From Aminobacter niigataensis (GTDB taxonomy: Bacteria > Pseudomonadota > Alphaproteobacteria > Rhizobiales > Rhizobiaceae): DNA of 64,000 nucleotides. Where the stretch lies: NCBI RefSeq assembly GCF_014200015.1, contig NZ_JACHOT010000003.1, positions 248,001 to 312,000 of the forward strand, read 5' to 3'. The notes under the pieces are model-generated. The model had not been told where the DNA came from, made no database searches, and saw only the letters and a program-made list of their open reading frames with translations. Shown piece by piece: positions 28,481-37,357 of this stretch. Each line of letters starts with the position of its first letter. The first letter of the stretch is position 1. Position numbers and translations under genes: made by a program.

Positions 28481-29908
28481 TCACCCGAAGAACACAAAGC
28501 CGGCGATCAGGAAGGTCGGGATCAGCACCGCGCCCGACCACAGCATGTAGCCGAAGAAGCCGGGCATCCTGACCCCGCTCTCGCGCGCAATGGCATAGAC
28601 CATGAAGTTGGGCGCGTTGCCGATATAGGTGTTGGCGCCCATGAACACCGCGCCCGCCGAGATCGCCGCCAGCGTCGAGGCAAACGTGGTCATCAGCTCC
28701 TTAGGATCGCCGCCGGCCAGCTCGAAGAACACGAGATAGGTCGGCGCATTGTCGAGGAAAGACGACAGTATGCCGGTGAGCCAGAAATAGGCGAGGTCGT
28801 TGGGTGCGCCAGTCGGCCCGGTGACCATCGACACCAATGGCGCAAAGGCACCGTCGACCCCTGCCCGCAGAATGGCAATGACCGGCACGATACAGACGAA
28901 GATGCCGGCAAACAGCTTGCCCACTTCAAGGATCGGGCCCCAGTTGAAGCCGTTAGCGGCGCGGTACTCCTTACGGGTGATGCGCAGCGAGACGAGCGCA
29001 AGCACCACGATGATGGCGTCGCGGACGAGATTCTGCAGTTCGACGTGCACGCCCTGAATGGTGAAGGCGATGCCGGGCTTCCACGAAGCCGACAGCAGGA
29101 TAGCGCCGATGACACCGCCCAGCAGGACGATGTTGGCGACGCCGCGGATGCGGACCTTGGAGTCCGGTGTCGGGTCCTTGATCTTGGGCTGGCCCTGCTC
29201 GCGGCTGTGCAGGAACCAGTCGAGTGCGAGGAAGGTAGCGAGCACGATGCCGCCGACGAACAGCGTCTCGCGCCACAGATTGGCCGTGGTCCAGAAGAAA
29301 TCGACGCCGCGGAGGAAGCCGACGAACAGTGGCGGGTCGCCGAGCGGCGTCAGCGAGCCGCCGATGTTGGACACCAGGAAGATGAAAAAGACGACGACAT
29401 GGGCGTTGAACGGCCGGTTGTCGTTGGCACGGATGATCGGGCGGATCAGGATCATCGACGCGCCTGTCGTGCCGACCACCGAGGCAAGCGCAGCACCTAT
29501 CAGCAGCAACGCGCCATTGACCATGGGCGTGCCGTGGATGTTGCCGGCGACCAGGATGCCGCCGGCGATGGTGAACAGCCCGAACAGCAGGATGATGAAG
29601 GACATGTATTCGAGCAGCAAGGCATGCAGCACCGCCTCGGCGGAGACAGCCGTGCCGAACGCAATCGCCATCGGCACGACGACGAGGGCCGCCCAGAGGG
29701 CTGTGATCTTGCCGTAATGGTGCTCCCAGACGTGGGGATAGAGCAGCGGCCCAGTGGCAATGCAAAGCAGCAAGCCGGCAAAAGGCAGCGCCCACCACAA
29801 CGACATCGCGGCACCGGGCAATCCAGCTTCCGCTGCAAAAGCCGAACCGGCGGTCAGCAGCAACCCGAACAGCGCCAAGGGAGCTGCAGCAATATGCAAG
29901 AGTTTCAT
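28481..29908 (-). CDS. Sodium:proton antiporter, NhaD-type
   Basis: A 475-residue protein with a signal-like first helix and about 12 more. The ion-transporter motifs VSNIGGSLTPLGDPPLFVGF and SSFLDNAPTYLVFFELAGG are those of the NhaD/citrate-transporter group. It would exchange Na+ or Li+ for protons at the inner membrane. GAGGGG precedes the ATG. It lies 56 bp downstream of pncA on the same strand, but a functional link is not evident. Confidence 0.88.
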   Translation of the reverse strand: MKLLHIAAAPLALFGLLLTAGSAFAAEAGLPGAAMSLWWALPFAGLLLCIATGPLLYPHVWEHHYGKITALWAALVVVPMAIAFGTAVSAEAVLHALLLEYMSFIILLFGLFTIAGGILVAGNIHGTPMVNGALLLIGAALASVVGTTGASMILIRPIIRANDNRPFNAHVVVFFIFLVSNIGGSLTPLGDPPLFVGFLRGVDFFWTTANLWRETLFVGGIVLATFLALDWFLHSREQGQPKIKDPTPDSKVRIRGVANIVLLGGVIGAILLSASWKPGIAFTIQGVHVELQNLVRDAIIVVLALVSLRITRKEYRAANGFNWGPILEVGKLFAGIFVCIVPVIAILRAGVDGAFAPLVSMVTGPTGAPNDLAYFWLTGILSSFLDNAPTYLVFFELAGGDPKELMTTFASTLAAISAGAVFMGANTYIGNAPNFMVYAIARESGVRMPGFFGYMLWSGAVLIPTFLIAGFVFFG

Positions 29909-29964
29909 TTCGTCCCCTCAAGCCGACGCAAACGCCGGTTTATCCAGTAGGCGATCGCCAATGC

Positions 29965-30564
29965 TCAAACGAGCTTGACGCCGGCGTCGCGCATCTTTCC
30001 GATCATGATGTCGAGCGAGCCGCCGAGATCGATCGCGCGGCAGGCATCGAGCCGCACCGTCGTCGCAAACCCCTGCCTGACCGCATCGAGCGCCGAATAG
30101 GCCACGCAGAAATCGGTCGCAAGACCTACCAGAGTGATCGAGTCGATGCCGCGCTCGTTGAGATAGCCGGCAAGGCCGGTCGGCGTCAGATGATCGTTCT
30201 CGAAGAAGGCCGAATAGCTGTCGATGCCGGCGCGGAAGCCCTTGCGGATGACCAGCTCGGACTTTGCCCAGGCGAGGCCGGAATGGAAATCGGCACCCTT
30301 GCTGCCCTGGATGCAATGGTCGGGCCAAAGCGTCTGGGCGCCGTAGGGCATGTCGATGGACTCGAACGGCTGCCTGCCCTGGTGGCTGGAGGCAAAGCTG
30401 GAGTGGCCTGCCGGGTGCCAGTCCTGCGTCAACAGCACATGCTCGGTGTTGCGGATGAGATCGTTGACCAGTGGCATGATCTCGTCGCCGCCTGACACGG
30501 CAAGCGCGCCGCCGGGGCAAAAATCGTTCTGTATGTCGATGACGATGAGCGCATCACCAGCCAT
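29965..30564 (-). CDS. pncA: Nicotinamidase
   Basis: A 199-residue isochorismatase-fold amidase that converts nicotinamide to nicotinate for the Preiss-Handler pathway. The catalytic triad is visible as Asp10 (DIQNDFCPGGAL), Lys108 (VIRKGF) and Cys153 (ATDFCV); metal-binding residues are in DWHPAGHSSF. The start at 30564 is set by GGAGG 6 bases upstream. It faces the heteroaromatic-oxidation operon across a 210-bp gap. Confidence 0.95.
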   Translation of the reverse strand: MAGDALIVIDIQNDFCPGGALAVSGGDEIMPLVNDLIRNTEHVLLTQDWHPAGHSSFASSHQGRQPFESIDMPYGAQTLWPDHCIQGSKGADFHSGLAWAKSELVIRKGFRAGIDSYSAFFENDHLTPTGLAGYLNERGIDSITLVGLATDFCVAYSALDAVRQGFATTVRLDACRAIDLGGSLDIMIGKMRDAGVKLV

Positions 30565-30701
30565 GGAGCCTCCATCAAACCTGCGTCGAGTGGGACCGCC
30601 GTCTTGGCGAGCGCCGAAACTCGGCCAGATGGCCGCCCGCGTCAACCGTCAAACTGGCCGTTGCAGTTCACGAGGACCACCCTCACCCAACGTTACGGGC
30701 T

Positions 30702-30729
30702 TTGACAAAAGGTCGCAGCGAGTTATCAT
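30702..30729 (+). promoter_or_regulatory. Predicted sigma-70 promoter of the molybdenum-hydroxylase operon
   Basis: TTGACA (30702-30707) and TATCAT (30724-30729) are separated by 16 bp, close to the housekeeping consensus. The predicted start of transcription is near 30736, about 39 bp before the GTG start codon. A palindrome overlaps the -10 region. Confidence 0.6.
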
Positions 30730-30742
30730 TTGCATGCGAATG
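30727..30742. promoter_or_regulatory. Operator-like palindrome over the -10/start region
   Basis: CATTTGCATGCGAATG is a 16-bp palindrome with one mismatched pair. It overlaps the -10 box and predicted transcription start. A bound repressor would block the promoter, and the MarR gene at the end of the same operon is the natural candidate. Confidence 0.5.
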
Positions 30743-30774
30743 AGTTTGTCCGGCGACATGCCGGGAGGCATTGC

Positions 30775-31632
30775 GTGACCCGTTACGCGAAACCCAAGAC
30801 GCTCGAAGAAGCGCTCGCGCTGCTCAGCGAAGGGTCGTGGCGTATTGTGGCGGGAGCGACCGACTTCTACCCCGCCCTCGGCAGTCGCCCCCTGCAGCAG
30901 GACGTCATCGATATCAACGGCATCGCCGCGCTGCGCGGCGTCGCCGAGACCGACAGCCATTTCATCATCGCAGCCCGGACAAACTGGACGGAGTTGCTCC
31001 GCACCCCGCTGCCTCCCGCCTTCGATGCGCTGAAGCAGGCGGCGCGCGAAATCGGCTCGATCCAGATCCAGAACGTGGCTTCGGTCGCCGGCAACATCTG
31101 CAACGCCTCTCCGGCAGCGGACGGTGTTCCGGCGTTGCAGGTGCTCGACGCCGAGGTCGAGTTGCGATCGCGGCGCGCAACGCGGATTGTTCCGCTAGAC
31201 CAGTTCATCCTCGGCAACCGCAAGACCATCCTGCGGGAGGACGAGATGGTGACAGCGGTGCGGGTTCCCAAGGCGGCAACTGCCGGCAACTCCGCCTTCT
31301 ACAAGCTCGGGGCGCGGCGCTACCTGGTGATTTCGATCGCCATGGCAGCAGCACGGGTCATTCTCGACGGCGAAGGACGCATTGCAACGGCGGCGGTCGC
31401 GGTGGGTTCGTGCTCGGCGGTAGCGCAGCGGCTGCATCGGCTCGAGCGCGATTTGGCCGGCCAGCCACCGGAGTTCATCGAAAGGATCGTCGGCAGCGTC
31501 ACCTTCGACGAGTTGGCGCCGATCGACGACGTGCGTGGCAGCGCGGCCTATCGGCGAGCCGCGGCGCGGGAAATCGTGACGCGCGCGCTTGTGCAGGCCG
31601 CCGGCGCAAGCGACAGACGTGCGGCGGCATGA
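30775..31632 (+). CDS. Xanthine dehydrogenase-family FAD-binding subunit
   Basis: A 285-residue medium subunit of a molybdenum hydroxylase. FAD contacts are in AGATDFYPALGSR and in SVAGNICNASPAADGVPAL. The GTG at 30775 is chosen because GGGAGG lies 6 bases upstream and the product then begins MTRYAKPKTLEEAL. Its stop overlaps the next ATG (ATGA). With the fused iron-sulfur/molybdenum chain it would form a complete hydroxylase that adds water-derived oxygen to an N-heterocycle. Confidence 0.9.
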   Translation: MTRYAKPKTLEEALALLSEGSWRIVAGATDFYPALGSRPLQQDVIDINGIAALRGVAETDSHFIIAARTNWTELLRTPLPPAFDALKQAAREIGSIQIQNVASVAGNICNASPAADGVPALQVLDAEVELRSRRATRIVPLDQFILGNRKTILREDEMVTAVRVPKAATAGNSAFYKLGARRYLVISIAMAAARVILDGEGRIATAAVAVGSCSAVAQRLHRLERDLAGQPPEFIERIVGSVTFDELAPIDDVRGSAAYRRAAAREIVTRALVQAAGASDRRAAA

Positions 31633-34385
31633 AAAACGACCGCGCGCCGATCAGCTTCACCGTCAACGGCGCACCGGTGTCGGTATCGGCGGCGCCGATG
31701 CGGCGACTGTCATCGGTCCTGCGCGATGAACTCGGGCTCACCGGCACCAAGGTCGGCTGCGATGCTGGCGACTGCGGCGCCTGCACCGTGATGCTCGACG
31801 GCGAGCCGGTCTGCGCCTGCCTGTTGCCGATGGCTTCGGTGGAAGGTGCTGCCGTGCGCACGGTCGAGGGCCTGGGCGGCGACGGCCTGTCCGCGCTCCA
31901 GGCCTCATTGCTGGCGCATGGCGCCGCACAATGCGGCATCTGCACCCCTGGAATCCTGGTGGCGGCCACCGCACTGCTCGAACGCAATGCGTCCCCTGGC
32001 GAAGCCGCAGTGCAGGAGGCGCTCGGTGGCGTTCTGTGCCGCTGCACCGGCTACCGCAAGATCGTGGCAGCGGTGATGGAGGCGCATCAACACATACCAG
32101 GCCGTGTCCCGGACTTTAGCCTCCCGCCCGCAGGCCATGCCGTCGGCGCCTCGCCGGTCAGGCTCGACGGCGTGGCAAAGGTGACCGGGGCGGAGAAATT
32201 CGGCGGCGATTCGTTCCCGGCGGATGCGCTGTCGGTACTGGTCGTCCGCTCACCGCATCACCGCTCAGCGTTCAGCTTCGGCGACCTTGAGGCGTATGTG
32301 GCGGACAATGCCGGCGTGGTCGCGGTTTTCACTGCCGCGGACATTCCCGGGATCAATTGCTTCGGTGTCATCCCGCCCTTCGCCGACCAGCCGGCTTTGG
32401 CCGAAGGCGAAACCCGGTTTCGCGGCGAGGCTATCGCGCTCGTCGCCTGCGAAAGCTGGGCGGCTCGCGAACTGGACCTCGCCAGGTTCCCGGTGCAATG
32501 GCGCGAACTGCCGGCAGTGATGGAGCCTGCCGCGGCACAGGCGACGGGGGCGGCACTGATCCATTCCAGCCGGCCTGGCAATCTCCTCGTGCAAGGCGTG
32601 GTCGAGCATGGCGATGCCAAAACGGCGCTCGCCAACGCGGCTGTCGTCGTGTCTGGCAGCTTTGAAACCTCCTATGTCGAGCATGCCTATATCGAACCGG
32701 AAGCCGGCTATGCATTCGTCAACGACGGCGTGCTCACCATCGTCGCCTGTACGCAGGCGCCGCACATGGACCGGGACGACACGGCGCGCATCCTCGGCCT
32801 TGCACCGGACAAGGTCCACATCGTGCCGACTGCGACCGGCGGCGGCTTCGGCTCGAAGATCGATGTCTCGCTGCAGCCGCTGATCGGCCTCGTCGCGCTG
32901 AAGACCGGCCGGCCGGCGGCGCTTGCCTACACGCGCACGGAATCGATGGCCTCGACCACCAAGCGCCATCCCGCTTCGATGCAGGCGACGATCGGCACCG
33001 ATGCCGACGGCATGATCCGCGGGATGATCTTTGCCGGCGATTTCAACACCGGCGCCTATGCCAGTTTCGGGCCCACCGTCGCCAACCGCGTGCCGGTGCA
33101 TGCATCGGGCCCCTATGCCACGCCGAACTATCGCGCCAATGCCCGCGCCATCCACACCAACGGCCCGGTGTCGGGCGCCTTCCGCGGTTTCGGCGTGCCG
33201 CAGGCAACGCTGATGCAGGAAACCCTTTATGACGAGCTGGCCGACAGGCTCGACATCGATCGGTTGCAGTTTCGCTTGCAGAATGCGCTTCGAAACGGCT
33301 CCGAAACAGTGACCGGCCAGCGTCTCGAAACCGGCGTCGGCATCATCGACTGCCTCGCCGCACTGGAGCCGCATTGGCGGCGCGCTTTGGCTGAGGCGGA
33401 GGCCTTCAATGTATCCCAGGTCGGTGTCAGGCGCGGCGTCGGCATCGCCTCGTGCTGGTACGGCTGCGGCAACACCTCGCTGCCCAACCCCTCGACCATC
33501 AAGCTCGGCATCACCCCCGACGGCAAGGTGGCGCTGCACCAGGGCGCAGTCGACATCGGCCAGGGATCGAACACGGTGATCGCCCAGATCGCTGCCGACG
33601 CGCTCGGCCTGCCGCTCGGCGATTTCGTCTTGCGCGGCGCGGACACGTCGATCACGCCCGATGCCGGCAAGACCTCGGCGTCTCGCCAGACCTATGTCTC
33701 GGGCAAGGCGGCGGAGAAGGCGACGCGGACGCTGCGCGAAAAGGTGCTGCGCTATGCCAATGTCTCGGCCGAGGCATCGCTGCAATTGCTGCCCGGCGGC
33801 CTGCTGCTGGTGCATGAAGGCGGCGAGCGGCGGCGCATCGATCTTGCGCTGCTAAAGCCCGACGGCGACGGCTTGGTCTTTGCGGCAGAAGAGAGCTACG
33901 ACCCGCCCACCACGCCGCTCGACGCCAAGGGCCAGGGCAAGCCCTATGCCGTCTACGGCTATGGCGCGCAGATCGCCGAGCTCGAGGTCGACATGGCATT
34001 GGGTACGGTCAGGCTGGTCAAAATCACCGCAGCCCACGATGTCGGCCGCGCGATCAATCCGCTGCTCGCCGAAGGACAGATCGAGGGCGGTATCGCCCAG
34101 GGCATCGGCATGGCGCTGATGGAAGAATACATCCCCGGCCGGACAGAAAACCTGCACGACTACCTGATCCCGACCATCGGCGACGTTCCGCCGATCGAGA
34201 CCATCCTGGTGGAAGTTCCGGACCCGGAAGGACCCTTCGGCGCCAAGGGCTTGGGTGAACACGTTCTGATCCCGACAGCACCGGCGATCCTCAACGCCAT
34301 CCGCCACGCCACCGGCGTTCTGGTGACCAAGGTGCCGGCAACGCCGTCGCGCATCCTGGCGGCAATCCAGGAGGCGCGCCGATGA
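31629..34385 (+). CDS. Fused 2Fe-2S / molybdopterin subunit of a molybdenum hydroxylase
   Basis: A 918-residue fusion of small and large subunits of the xanthine dehydrogenase family. Residues 1-160 hold two 2Fe-2S sites: Cys44, 49, 52, 64 and Cys102, 105, 137, 139. The rest is the molybdenum-binding chain with GGGFGSK, GAFRGFG and the catalytic glutamate Glu877 in GAKGLGEHV. The usual FAD domain is a separate gene upstream. Linkage to a 6-hydroxynicotinate reductase-like gene makes nicotinate or a related N-heteroaromatic acid the likeliest substrate. No XdhC-type maturation gene is nearby. Confidence 0.9.
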   Translation: MKNDRAPISFTVNGAPVSVSAAPMRRLSSVLRDELGLTGTKVGCDAGDCGACTVMLDGEPVCACLLPMASVEGAAVRTVEGLGGDGLSALQASLLAHGAAQCGICTPGILVAATALLERNASPGEAAVQEALGGVLCRCTGYRKIVAAVMEAHQHIPGRVPDFSLPPAGHAVGASPVRLDGVAKVTGAEKFGGDSFPADALSVLVVRSPHHRSAFSFGDLEAYVADNAGVVAVFTAADIPGINCFGVIPPFADQPALAEGETRFRGEAIALVACESWAARELDLARFPVQWRELPAVMEPAAAQATGAALIHSSRPGNLLVQGVVEHGDAKTALANAAVVVSGSFETSYVEHAYIEPEAGYAFVNDGVLTIVACTQAPHMDRDDTARILGLAPDKVHIVPTATGGGFGSKIDVSLQPLIGLVALKTGRPAALAYTRTESMASTTKRHPASMQATIGTDADGMIRGMIFAGDFNTGAYASFGPTVANRVPVHASGPYATPNYRANARAIHTNGPVSGAFRGFGVPQATLMQETLYDELADRLDIDRLQFRLQNALRNGSETVTGQRLETGVGIIDCLAALEPHWRRALAEAEAFNVSQVGVRRGVGIASCWYGCGNTSLPNPSTIKLGITPDGKVALHQGAVDIGQGSNTVIAQIAADALGLPLGDFVLRGADTSITPDAGKTSASRQTYVSGKAAEKATRTLREKVLRYANVSAEASLQLLPGGLLLVHEGGERRRIDLALLKPDGDGLVFAAEESYDPPTTPLDAKGQGKPYAVYGYGAQIAELEVDMALGTVRLVKITAAHDVGRAINPLLAEGQIEGGIAQGIGMALMEEYIPGRTENLHDYLIPTIGDVPPIETILVEVPDPEGPFGAKGLGEHVLIPTAPAILNAIRHATGVLVTKVPATPSRILAAIQEARR

Positions 34386-35914
34386 ACGAGCTCTCCGAAC
34401 GCTTCGAGACGCATGAGCCCGGCGACAGGCAGGCGGGCGAAAAGCTGCGCTGCGATGCCTGCCCTGTCATGTGCTACATCGCCGAGGGCCGCACCGGCGC
34501 CTGCGACCGTTACGGCAATTTCGGCGGCCGCATCGTGCGCTGCGACCCCGTGCGCGTGCTCGACTTTGCGGTCGAAAGCGGCGCCCCGCTGGTGCCGTTC
34601 GGCGGCGAGGCCTGGGACGGCGAGCTTGTCAACACCGGCCGGCGTTTCGTCACCGCCATCGGTTCCGGCACGACCTACCCCGACTACAAGCCGGCTCCCT
34701 TCATCGTCAGCCAGGAGGTCGAGGGCGTCGACCTGGTGACTGTCGTCACCGAAGGCATCTTCTCCTACTGCGGCGTCAAGGTGAAGATCGACACCGACCG
34801 CCATCTCGGACCTGAAACGGCGACTGTGCGCGCGCAGGGCGAAGCGGTCGGCCATGTGACGACGGGCGAATACGGCTCGCAGATGCTGTCGCTCGGCGGC
34901 GTGCACCACCTCACCGGCGGTTCGAAATCCGAGGGCCGGGTGACCTGCGAGACCCTGCTCGACCTCTGCAACAAGAAGCCGGTGGAACTGACCATCGACA
35001 GCGGCGCGACCATTGTGGTCGAAGCCGGCAAGGCGCCGGTCATCGACGGCCAGACCGAACACCGCATGCGCGTCGGCTGCGGCTCGGCGGCCATCGGCAT
35101 GTTCGCCACGCAATGGCGCGGGCTGGTCGACGAGGTGGTGGTGGTCGACGATCACATCACCGGTGTCGTTTCCGAACACCAGGCCGGAAAGGTGCTGGGC
35201 TGGGAAGACACGGGGATAAGAATCCTCGGGCGAAAATCCACGCCGGGGCGCTATTTCAAGGTCTCGGAGCCTGGGCTCGGCTGGGGCGGCACCAGTATCT
35301 CCGACCCGCTCTCCATCCTCGGCGACTGGAACGCCAAGAAGGGCGCCCGCCCCGGGCTCACGCTGCTGATGGTGTCGACGACAGGCGAACAGTTCGCCTA
35401 TTACGAGCTCGACGACCAGCTGAGGCCGGTCGAAAAGCCGTTTCCCGAACGGCTGCGCAAATCCGTTGGGCTGATCGAGGACAATTGTGAGCCGGCTTTG
35501 TGCACCGTTCTGTTCGTCGGCGGCGCAGGCGGCTCGCTGCGCGCCGGGGTCACCGAAAACCCCGTCAACCTGACGCGCTCCGTCCATGGACTGAAGACCT
35601 ATGTGACGGTCGGCGGCGCGCCGGTCTATGTCTGGCCGGGGGGCGGCATCACACTGATGGTCGACGTCACGCGCGTCCCCGATGGCGCCTTCGGCTATGT
35701 GCCGACCCCGGCGCTGGTGGCGCCGATCGAGTTCACGCTGCGCAAGGACGATTATCTGCTGCTCGGCGGACATGCCGCCGAGATCAGGAGCATCGGCGAC
35801 GTGCTCGCCCGCGGCGGCGAATATTTCAACGAGCGGGCGGAGGCCCGGGCCTGTGCCGACAATCCGTGGCCGCCACTGGCGCAACTGCGCCGGGCGCCGG
35901 GCGGATCGTCATGA
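34382..35914 (+). CDS. 6-hydroxynicotinate reductase-like iron-sulfur flavoprotein
   Basis: A 510-residue protein of the family named after the ferredoxin-dependent 6-hydroxynicotinate reductase of Eubacterium barkeri, which partly reduces the pyridine ring. Four cysteines near the N-terminus (Cys24, 27, 31, 41 in CDACPVMC and GACDRYG) look like a 4Fe-4S site, and Cys54 is close by. Residues 206-210 read DSGAT, similar to the SGAT sequence at which ApbE attaches FMN. It overlaps both neighbours by four bases. The substrate in this organism is inference. Confidence 0.8.
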   Translation: MNELSERFETHEPGDRQAGEKLRCDACPVMCYIAEGRTGACDRYGNFGGRIVRCDPVRVLDFAVESGAPLVPFGGEAWDGELVNTGRRFVTAIGSGTTYPDYKPAPFIVSQEVEGVDLVTVVTEGIFSYCGVKVKIDTDRHLGPETATVRAQGEAVGHVTTGEYGSQMLSLGGVHHLTGGSKSEGRVTCETLLDLCNKKPVELTIDSGATIVVEAGKAPVIDGQTEHRMRVGCGSAAIGMFATQWRGLVDEVVVVDDHITGVVSEHQAGKVLGWEDTGIRILGRKSTPGRYFKVSEPGLGWGGTSISDPLSILGDWNAKKGARPGLTLLMVSTTGEQFAYYELDDQLRPVEKPFPERLRKSVGLIEDNCEPALCTVLFVGGAGGSLRAGVTENPVNLTRSVHGLKTYVTVGGAPVYVWPGGGITLMVDVTRVPDGAFGYVPTPALVAPIEFTLRKDDYLLLGGHAAEIRSIGDVLARGGEYFNERAEARACADNPWPPLAQLRRAPGGSS

Positions 35915-36780
35915 ACGGACCCCAGGCAAGCTGGCTGCCGGACGGACGCCGGCTGCATCTCAACCACGGCCCGATCGACCTGATCGTCGAGGGTTTCGGC
36001 GCCAAGGACGAGTTGCATGCCGCCTACAGCCAGGCGGTCGAACGCTTCCAGACCATCTTGCCCGAACTGGTCGAAGAGCTGACCGAGCTGCGCCGACCGG
36101 CTTCGACCAGTCCCCGGCGCTTCACCGGCCCGACGGCACGACGCATGGAGGCGGCGGTCGCGCCGCTGGCCGAACAGTTCATCACGCCGATGGCTGCCGT
36201 CGCCGGCTCGGTGGCCGACGAGATGCTGGCGGCAATGGTTGCCGGAAGCCGGCTCGACCGGGCCTATGTCAACAATGGCGGCGACATCGCGCTGTACCTC
36301 GCCCCTGGCCAGCAGATGTCGGCAGCCATCGCCGGCACCGGCCATGGTCTCGCCGACCGGATGACGATCCGCTGGCAGGACCCGGTGCGCGGCATCGCCA
36401 CCAGCGGCTGGCGCGGGCGCAGCTTTTCGCGCGGCATCGCCGATGCGGTGACGGTGCTTGCCGCGAACGGGGCGGCGGCGGACGCAGCGGCGACGCTGGT
36501 CGCCAACGCCGTCGACCTGCCCGGCCACCCGGCAATCGTGCGCAGGCCTGCGTGCGAACTGGCACCCGACAGCGATCTCGGCGACAGGCTGGCGACCACC
36601 GGCGTCGGCTTGCTGACGCCCCGGGAGATCTTCCGAGCGCTCGACGCGGGGCTTGCGGTCGCCGACCAGATGCGGCGGCAAGGGTCGATCCAGACTGCCG
36701 TGCTATTCCTTGCAGGCGAACATCGTGTCAGCGGCATGCCGGCTGAGCGGTTCACGAGGGGGGTACTGAGCCATGCATGA
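35911..36780 (+). CDS. UPF0280 family protein (ApbE-related)
   Basis: A 289-residue protein of the UPF0280 family, which belongs to the ApbE-like flavin-transferase superfamily. ApbE-like motifs are NNGGDIALYL (around residue 120) and ATSGWRGRSFSRGIADAVTVLA (around 165-190). The start overlaps the reductase stop (ATGA) and its end overlaps the DUF1185 gene by 8 bases. By position it could flavinylate the adjacent reductase-like protein; that is inference. The biochemical activity of UPF0280 is not established to my knowledge. Confidence 0.8.
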   Translation: MNGPQASWLPDGRRLHLNHGPIDLIVEGFGAKDELHAAYSQAVERFQTILPELVEELTELRRPASTSPRRFTGPTARRMEAAVAPLAEQFITPMAAVAGSVADEMLAAMVAGSRLDRAYVNNGGDIALYLAPGQQMSAAIAGTGHGLADRMTIRWQDPVRGIATSGWRGRSFSRGIADAVTVLAANGAAADAAATLVANAVDLPGHPAIVRRPACELAPDSDLGDRLATTGVGLLTPREIFRALDAGLAVADQMRRQGSIQTAVLFLAGEHRVSGMPAERFTRGVLSHA

Positions 36781-37357
36781 GTTTCCGATCCGCAAGATTG
36801 CGGTGACCGTCGAAGAGATATTCCACGACGGTGGGCCGCCCGCCCGCGAGCCGCGACGACGTGCGGCCGCACTTGCGGTGGTGAAGAACCCGTTCGCCGG
36901 GCGCTATGTCGAGGATCTGCAGAGCGCCATGGACGATCTCAAGCCGCTCGGGCTGATGCTGACCGACCGGCTGATCGCGGCGCTTGGCAGCGATGCCAAG
37001 GCCATCGACGGCTATGGCAAGGGTGCCATCGTCGGCAGTGCGGGCGAACTCGAACATGGGGCGCTGTGGCATGTGCCCGGCGGCTACGCCATGCGCGAAA
37101 GGCTGGGCGAGGCCAAGGCGATCGTGCCTTCGGCCAAGAAACTCGGCGGCTTCGGCGCGCGCATGGACGTGCCGGTCGGGCACATCAACGCAGCCTATGT
37201 GCGCAGCCATTTCGACGCCATGGAAGTCGGCGTGCCGGACGGTCCGCGTCCCGACGAGATCGTCTTCGCACTGGTCATGACTTGCGGGCCGCGCATCCAC
37301 GACCGCATGGGTGGATTGAAGGCCTCCGACATCAAGGCCTGGGACGGGTTGAGATGA
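36773..37357 (+). CDS. DUF1185 ('amino acid synthesis') family protein
   Basis: A 194-residue DUF1185 protein. Characteristic parts are RKIAVTVEEIFHDGG at the start, YGKGAIVGSAGELEHGALWH in the centre and PRPDEIVFALVMTCGPRIHDR near the end. The family name in databases is not backed by a known reaction. I recall its structure as belonging to the chorismate-mutase/YjgF-like fold group, related in fold to cyanuric-acid-type ring-opening amidases. In this operon it could open the reduced ring; this is speculation. It overlaps the MarR gene by four bases. Confidence 0.8.
   Translation: MHEFPIRKIAVTVEEIFHDGGPPAREPRRRAAALAVVKNPFAGRYVEDLQSAMDDLKPLGLMLTDRLIAALGSDAKAIDGYGKGAIVGSAGELEHGALWHVPGGYAMRERLGEAKAIVPSAKKLGGFGARMDVPVGHINAAYVRSHFDAMEVGVPDGPRPDEIVFALVMTCGPRIHDRMGGLKASDIKAWDGLR

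Noticed and set aside
28463-29950. 495-residue plus-strand open frame over the antiporter gene
   Set aside because: Antisense of a membrane protein gene; strongly polar, Asp/Arg/His-rich shadow translation.
30771-31628. Upstream extension of the fused hydroxylase frame into the FAD-subunit gene
   Set aside because: The frame is open by chance; the ATG at 31629 overlaps the FAD-subunit stop and gives the proper 2Fe-2S domain N-terminus.
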